Positions 5,243-8,740 of a DNA stretch of 11,441 bases are shown here, one piece after another. Below the pieces are notes generated by a model. That model saw nothing but the letters and a program-made list of their open reading frames with translations. It did not search any database and had not been told where the DNA came from. The stretch spans positions 1 to 11,441 of the forward strand of contig CAYJWA010000030.1 in NCBI GenBank assembly GCA_964373775.1. The letters are read 5' to 3'. The position numbers and the translations under genes were made by a program. Each line of letters begins with the position of its first letter. The first letter of the stretch is position 1. Source of the DNA: UBA10002 sp964373775 (lineage in GTDB: Bacteria > Patescibacteriota > Minisyncoccia > Phycocordibacterales > UBA10002).

Positions 5243-5293
5243 CTTAACCCTAACCTTAACCCATTCCGGCTCCCTAACCTTAACCTTACTTTA
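5243..5293. repeat. Telomere-like CTTAACC repeat spacer (C)
   Basis: Units of CTTAACC, CCTAACC and CCTTAACC fill the spacer between gap and the broken four-helix-bundle gene. The core CTTAACCCATTCCGGC (5256-5271) matches spacer A exactly (4261-4276), followed by near-identical TCC(T/C)TAACC. The gap stop codon (5286-5288) lies at its edge. Confidence 0.85.
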
Positions 5294-6323
5294 GTTGCTC
5301 TCCTGCCTTAATGACATGGGCAACTAAAGTGTGAGCGTACCCGCTTTCATTGTCATACCACGCCAAGACCTTGACGAGGTCTCCGCCGACCACGCGGGTC
5401 ATGGAGAGTTCGGCAATAGCGCCCTCCGCCGCGCCGATAATGTCGCTTGAGACCAGCTCGTCATCGGACGCGGAAAAAATCCCCTGCCAGCGTTTTTCTT
5501 TCGCGGCTTTTCGGAGAATGTCATTTACTTCTTCGGCCGTGGTGTTGCGCTTGGCAATAAAAGTAATGTCGGCAATAGAGCCGCAAATAATCGGAACGCG
5601 AAGAGAAATTCCGTCAAACTTTCCTTCCAAAGACGGATACGCTTTGGTCACCGCAATCGCCGCGCCGGTGGATGACGGTATGATGTTGACCGCCGCCGCA
5701 CGACCTTCGCGCAGCCCTTTCTTCCCCGCCGGTGAATCTACGAGCGCCTGTGTCGCGGTGTAGGCATGCACGGTGTTCAGCACCGCTTTCTCCACACCGA
5801 TTGCCGCATCCAAAATCGCAATAACCGGCGCGGCGGCGTTCGTGGTACAAGACGCGTTTGAACTAATCTTGCAGGTCTTCAGTTCTTCTTCGTTGATACC
5901 CATGAGCACCGTCTTGCAGTTTTTGCTCTCCCCCTTTATGGGCGCGGTAACGATGACTCTTTTCGCTCCAGCCGCGATGTGCTGTCCTGCCCCTTCCCCA
6001 CTCGCGAAAAACCCCGTCGCCTCCACGACGACATCAATTCCCAGTTCTTTCCACGGCAATTTCGCCGGTTCTTTCTCGCTTAGGTATTTAAATCTCTTGC
6101 CCCCAACGATCAAATCGTCTCCTTCTGCGACTGTCCGCGTGAAGTCCGCGTCTGTCCGCGTCTGTCCGTAGACGGAGTCGTAGGACAGAAGGTACGCCAT
6201 ATTGGTCTTGTCGGCCAAATCATTCACTGCTACGACCTCAATCTGCGGCTCCTTGACCGCGAGTCGATAAAACGCCCGCCCAATCCGCCCCAAGCCATTG
6301 ATGGCTACCCGTAGTTTTTTCAT
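5286..6323 (-). CDS. gap: Glyceraldehyde-3-phosphate dehydrogenase, type I
   Basis: Oxidises and phosphorylates glyceraldehyde 3-phosphate to 1,3-bisphosphoglycerate with NAD in glycolysis. The N-terminal Rossmann fold shows INGLGRIGRAFYR and VNDLAD, whose Asp suits NAD. The catalytic motif SSNASCTTN carries Cys159; His186 lies in NTVHAYT; the C-terminal WYDNESGYA is conserved. Length is 345 residues, slightly above the usual 330-340, largely because DSVYG is followed by QTRTDADFTRTVAEGDD, encoded by a tandem GTCCGCGT-type repeat (6133-6168). It is the first gene of the minus-strand block. A TATAAT box ends 8 nt before the ATG and no Shine-Dalgarno is present, so the mRNA may be leaderless. 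Its product and substrate pool is shared with transketolase further down. Confidence 0.97.
   Translation of the reverse strand: MKKLRVAINGLGRIGRAFYRLAVKEPQIEVVAVNDLADKTNMAYLLSYDSVYGQTRTDADFTRTVAEGDDLIVGGKRFKYLSEKEPAKLPWKELGIDVVVEATGFFASGEGAGQHIAAGAKRVIVTAPIKGESKNCKTVLMGINEEELKTCKISSNASCTTNAAAPVIAILDAAIGVEKAVLNTVHAYTATQALVDSPAGKKGLREGRAAAVNIIPSSTGAAIAVTKAYPSLEGKFDGISLRVPIICGSIADITFIAKRNTTAEEVNDILRKAAKEKRWQGIFSASDDELVSSDIIGAAEGAIAELSMTRVVGGDLVKVLAWYDNESGYAHTLVAHVIKAGEQLK
6133..6168. repeat. GTCCGCGT octamer array inside gap
   Basis: Three full octamers GTCCGCGT at 6133-6140, 6144-6151 and 6154-6161, plus a fourth partial unit GTCCG at 6164, are spaced 10-11 bp apart. In gap sense they encode QTRTDADFTRT at the loop after DSVYG, a place where length varies in the family. 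The reading frame is preserved. Confidence 0.7.
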
Positions 6324-6331
6324 AGGGTTTT

Positions 6332-6337
6332 ATTATA
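6332..6337 (-). promoter_or_regulatory. TATAAT -10 box for gap, giving a leaderless or near-leaderless transcript
   Basis: On the minus strand TATAAT is followed by AAAACCCT and then the gap ATG (6321-6323). Normal start-site spacing places the first transcribed base at or within a few bases of the ATG. No good -35 is seen: the 17-bp-spaced hexamer reads about ATGAAA. A purine-rich tract lies just upstream. Confidence 0.6.
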
Positions 6338-6357
6338 ACCGATTTCGTAATCCATTT

Positions 6358-6400
6358 CATCTCTCTTTCATCTTTCTTTTATCTTTCTTTCATCTCTCTC
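6358..6400. repeat. Pyrimidine-rich CATCTYTCTTT tandem tract upstream of gap
   Basis: Four imperfect 10-12 bp units (CATCTCTCTTT, CATCTTTCTTTT, ATCTTTCTTT, CATCTCTCTC) run in tandem. On the gap-coding strand the tract is purine-rich (GAAAGATGAAAG) and lies just upstream of the putative promoter, so it could act as an upstream element or arise by slippage. Confidence 0.6.
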
Positions 6401-6418
6401 GCCGAATTTGCCCACTCT

Positions 6419-6455
6419 TTTAGGTTCAACCTAAATTCTTTAGGTTGAACCTAAA
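6419..6455. repeat. Paired 17-bp palindromes, 3' border of the transposase gene
   Basis: TTTAGGTTCAACCTAAA (6419-6435) and its complement TTTAGGTTGAACCTAAA (6439-6455) face each other across 3 nt. Each copy is also nearly self-complementary around its central base. The block ends 2 bp from the transposase stop codon. The same pair recurs on the other side of the gene. Confidence 0.85.
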
Positions 6456-6456
6456 T

Positions 6457-7191
6457 TTAAAAGCCGCCATCGTCATCGAGCCGGACTTTCTCAAGCATAG
6501 TCTCAAAATCGGGCATTCGAAGAACACTTTTTGCAAATTTCTCATAGGCAGACCTATTCCCAATCTCCAGAAAGGGCGATTCGGACGCGGAAGTGCCAAT
6601 GACCGGTGTCCGATACTTCCCCAGGTAATGGCTCAAGCTGTCATAGCGGTACGAGCAGGCAAAATCAAACGCGTTATGAAACTCCCGCAGTGCAGCGGCT
6701 ATTCCTCCTCGGTATAACTCAAAAGCGTTCTTTAACTGCACATACACACCAAGGTAATTCAGATATTCATCGCGCTTAACATGTGCGTATTTATATCTTC
6801 CTTGAAATAAGTTGCCACTTGTTTTATACCGGATGTTATACCGACCGGTAACGCCGGTTCCGAATTTCTGCATAAAGAGTGAGATTCCCCCTTCGCGAAT
6901 CTCTTCAAGTACAAGATGAAAGTGATTTGGCATAAGCATATAGGCATGCACACTGACGAGCGGATCACGCGCTTCCCAGTCAGACGGCCATATGAAGCGT
7001 GCGAGTAAATCAGGGTATTTCTTTCTCAACTGTTCGAAAATGTTTGGTACTGAGTGCGAATCATTGAGATAGAACAGGGTCTGCAAAAAATATTCTCTAT
7101 CCAAATGGTCATGGACAATATCCAGTTTGCGTGTACCTCGATTGTAGGTATGTATTATATCACCGACTGTTATAACAGGTCGTTCCGCCAT
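6457..7191 (-). CDS. Y1 (HUH) transposase, IS200/RAYT-type
   Basis: Single-strand DNA transposase or REP-associated tyrosine transposase that cuts and rejoins hairpin-marked ends through a tyrosine. The HUH metal-binding motif is HFH (His90, His92) in AYMLMPNHFHLVL. The helix with the nucleophile candidate Tyr118 is in GVTGRYNIRYK, followed by the family signature GNLFQGRYKYAHV and YLNYLGVYVQLKNA. Length 244 fits the family. Both borders carry the same paired 17-bp palindromes (6419-6455 and 7221-7261), which suggests an intact single-gene element or a transposase maintained beside its own REP pairs. No partner tnpB gene is present. TTGAAC, within the border palindrome, and TATACT, 18 bp apart, form a plausible promoter. 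The gene is more AT-rich than the metabolic genes. Confidence 0.92.
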   Translation of the reverse strand: MAERPVITVGDIIHTYNRGTRKLDIVHDHLDREYFLQTLFYLNDSHSVPNIFEQLRKKYPDLLARFIWPSDWEARDPLVSVHAYMLMPNHFHLVLEEIREGGISLFMQKFGTGVTGRYNIRYKTSGNLFQGRYKYAHVKRDEYLNYLGVYVQLKNAFELYRGGIAAALREFHNAFDFACSYRYDSLSHYLGKYRTPVIGTSASESPFLEIGNRSAYEKFAKSVLRMPDFETMLEKVRLDDDGGF

Positions 7192-7201
7192 GTTGCGTAG
7201 C

Positions 7202-7231
7202 AGTATAACACTTCTTTGGGTTTAGGTTCAA
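7202..7231 (-). promoter_or_regulatory. Putative transposase promoter overlapping the border palindrome
   Basis: On the minus strand TTGAAC (7226-7231) and TATACT (7202-7207) are separated by 18 bp, and the ATG follows 10 nt after the -10. The -35 lies inside the palindrome, so transposase bound to its own ends could repress its promoter. No Shine-Dalgarno precedes the ATG. Confidence 0.45.
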
Positions 7232-7261
7232 CCTAACCTAAAGATTTAGGTTGAACCTAAA
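7221..7261. repeat. Paired palindromes, 5' border of the transposase gene
   Basis: TTTAGGTTCAACCTAA (7221-7236) and TTTAGGTTGAACCTAAA (7245-7261) repeat the motif found at 6419-6455, here with an 8-nt spacer that carries an extra CCTAAA. Each side of the transposase gene therefore has one head-to-head pair. Confidence 0.85.
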
Positions 7262-7278
7262 GAATTTCAATTTCATGA

Positions 7279-7307
7279 TTGACTTTTGGAGTGGATACTA
7301 CTATTGT
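7279..7307 (+). promoter_or_regulatory. Weak candidate promoter for the dockerin-like gene
   Basis: TTGACT (7279-7284) and TATTGT (7302-7307) are 17 bp apart. The -35 matches five of six consensus bases and the -10 four of six. It would give a leader of about 70 nt that contains the stem-loop at 7327-7368. Confidence 0.35.
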
Positions 7308-7326
7308 TACGCAGGACATTTTAGTT

Positions 7327-7368
7327 TTGCCAGACCTATAGACATGGCTGTCTTTAGAGCTTTGGCAA
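7327..7368 (+). promoter_or_regulatory. Imperfect stem-loop in the leader of the dockerin-like gene
   Basis: TTGCCA (7327-7332) can pair with TGGCAA (7363-7368), enclosing AGACA-TGGC-TGTCT (7340-7353). It ends 8 nt before the AAGGA ribosome-binding site. The stems are short, so functional structure is uncertain. Confidence 0.3.
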
Positions 7369-7386
7369 GTGAAAACAAGGAAAAAA

Positions 7387-8511
7387 ATGAAAAAAAGGCT
7401 GTTGGGCGTGTTGCTTTTTGCAATTGCAATCAGCGTGTCGGTCTGCGGACAGGAACTCCCCAAAGGAGGACTCCTCGGAGATATCAACCAGTCGGGAACA
7501 TACTCAAGCGTTGACTGGACGGAGGGCGGGAGAGGAATCGCCGGACTTCTGGGAGATGGAGTGGCGGAAATCCTTGACTTAAACGGGAATGGGCGGGCGA
7601 CCGCCACGGACTGGACCGCCGTTGGCAATCTTGCGGCGGGGATACCGTTCGCAATTCCGGGGCGGGACATCCGCCTTGCATACCCGTCGGCCAAACGACC
7701 CGCGGGGAGTCCGCTCCTCAAAAAATGGGGATACCCCGTAGTCTGGCTCCGAAAGCCAGAGGTTGGAGAGGCGACGGCCTCACTTGTGAATGCCGGGGGG
7801 ACGGTGGTCTATCAGACCGCCATGCAACTCAACAACAATGGGACATTCACCCTGAATGTCCCCGATGTGGCAACGGGCACCTACAGTCTTGTCCTCTCCG
7901 GCAAGAGAAAAAACGGAGAGGTTGCCACCGGAGATTCGGTCCAGATTGAAATCAAGGACCAAATCTCCACCGGCACAGGGCTTTCCCGCGCCGCAACCTC
8001 TCCGACACAAGGAGTAGCGGGAACAAGCGGAGTTCTCGCGGTCTTTGAGGGAAACCTCAACCGGGACGGAGAAATCTATGTCCTCTCAATCGGAGCGAGG
8101 GTGAAGAACTCCGATGGGTCGGAGGCCCCGGGTGCGGGATTTATCTCCGGATTTGAAATCCGGGATGGAGTGACTGGAGCGCTCCTCTCTGGAAGCGGTC
8201 CGTGGATACCGCCGGGCGCAGAGGGAACCCCGGCAACAACGGGATTCACGCTGAATAGCGTGAAGACCTTTGTCCCAACGACGGCCGTTGACCTACACCG
8301 GCCGATTCAGATCCTGATCTTGGGAACAGTCCCAAGTCAGGGGGGGGTAATGATTCCACGGCTGGACGAGATTCTGATACTCCCGGCGTCGGGAAATCTC
8401 TTCCAAATTGAGGCCCTGATATACGACGGCCTCACGACAGAGGTGAGCATTATCTCACCTGTCGGGCCACAATCACTCCGCCGCCCTTCGAGGGTAGGCA
8501 GAGAGAAATAG
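7387..8511 (+). CDS. Secreted protein with N-terminal dockerin-like calcium-binding repeats
   Basis: The 374-residue product starts with a signal peptide (MKKRLLGVLLFAIAISVSV). The Cys20 context, SVSVCG, does not fit a lipobox well. Two dockerin/EF-hand-type loops follow: DINQSGTYSSVD (32-43) and DLNGNGRATATD (64-75), each with acidic or polar residues at positions 1, 3, 5 and 12. The rest is Gly/Ser/Thr-rich and beta-strand-like, including an Ig-like stretch around SLVNAGGTVVYQ to GTYSLVLSG; I do not recognise its fold or function. The ATG at 7387 is preferred over a GTG at 7369 because AAGGA lies 6 nt upstream. It is probably exported and surface-associated, with the dockerin pair binding calcium. 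No cohesin is visible here. It converges with the large S74 surface protein and has its own terminator. Confidence 0.8.
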   Translation: MKKRLLGVLLFAIAISVSVCGQELPKGGLLGDINQSGTYSSVDWTEGGRGIAGLLGDGVAEILDLNGNGRATATDWTAVGNLAAGIPFAIPGRDIRLAYPSAKRPAGSPLLKKWGYPVVWLRKPEVGEATASLVNAGGTVVYQTAMQLNNNGTFTLNVPDVATGTYSLVLSGKRKNGEVATGDSVQIEIKDQISTGTGLSRAATSPTQGVAGTSGVLAVFEGNLNRDGEIYVLSIGARVKNSDGSEAPGAGFISGFEIRDGVTGALLSGSGPWIPPGAEGTPATTGFTLNSVKTFVPTTAVDLHRPIQILILGTVPSQGGVMIPRLDEILILPASGNLFQIEALIYDGLTTEVSIISPVGPQSLRRPSRVGREK

Positions 8512-8533
8512 CTTTGCTCCCCAGTCGTCAGAG

Positions 8534-8561
8534 CCGTCTCGCACCTGCGGGGCGGTTTTTT
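8534..8561 (+). terminator. Rho-independent terminator of the dockerin-like gene
   Basis: CCGTCTCGC (8534-8542) pairs over nine base pairs, including two G-U pairs, with GCGGGGCGG (8547-8555) around an ACCT loop. A run of six T follows. It lies 22 bp after the stop codon. Confidence 0.9.
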
Positions 8562-8567
8562 CTACTC

Positions 8568-8665
8568 GGGACTGTTGCCGAATGCCGTTTTGAGGCATTT
8601 TTATCCAAAATAATCCTTATTCCTGCGTGGCAAAATCATCATTTTTGCCATTCGGCAACAGTCCC
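8568..8665. mobile_element. 98-bp MITE with 17-bp inverted repeats and a TACTC target duplication
   Basis: Perfect terminal inverted repeats GGGACTGTTGCCGAATG (8568-8584) and complement (8649-8665) are flanked by identical TACTC at 8563-8567 and 8666-8670. The interior carries small hairpins (TGCC-GTTTTGA-GGCA and TGGCAAAA-TCATCA-TTTTTGCCA) and no ORF. The insertion is immediately downstream of the terminator T-run, between two converging genes. The parent transposase is not in the window, and its family is not assigned. Confidence 0.88.
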
Positions 8666-8740
8666 TACTCTCAAATTTTCTACTCTCAAAAAAGAACTAC
8701 AATATCTCGCCAGATGAAGCGGTACTTGTTGCAGTATCGC

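Noticed and set aside
6419..6455. Palindrome pair as the transposase terminator
   Set aside because: The stem is AT-rich and continues without a proper T-run after it on the minus strand. The same pair at the other end of the gene fits an element border better.
8690..8740. Terminator for the S74 gene
   Set aside because: A T-run exists on the minus strand (about 8689-8694) but no stable GC stem precedes it.
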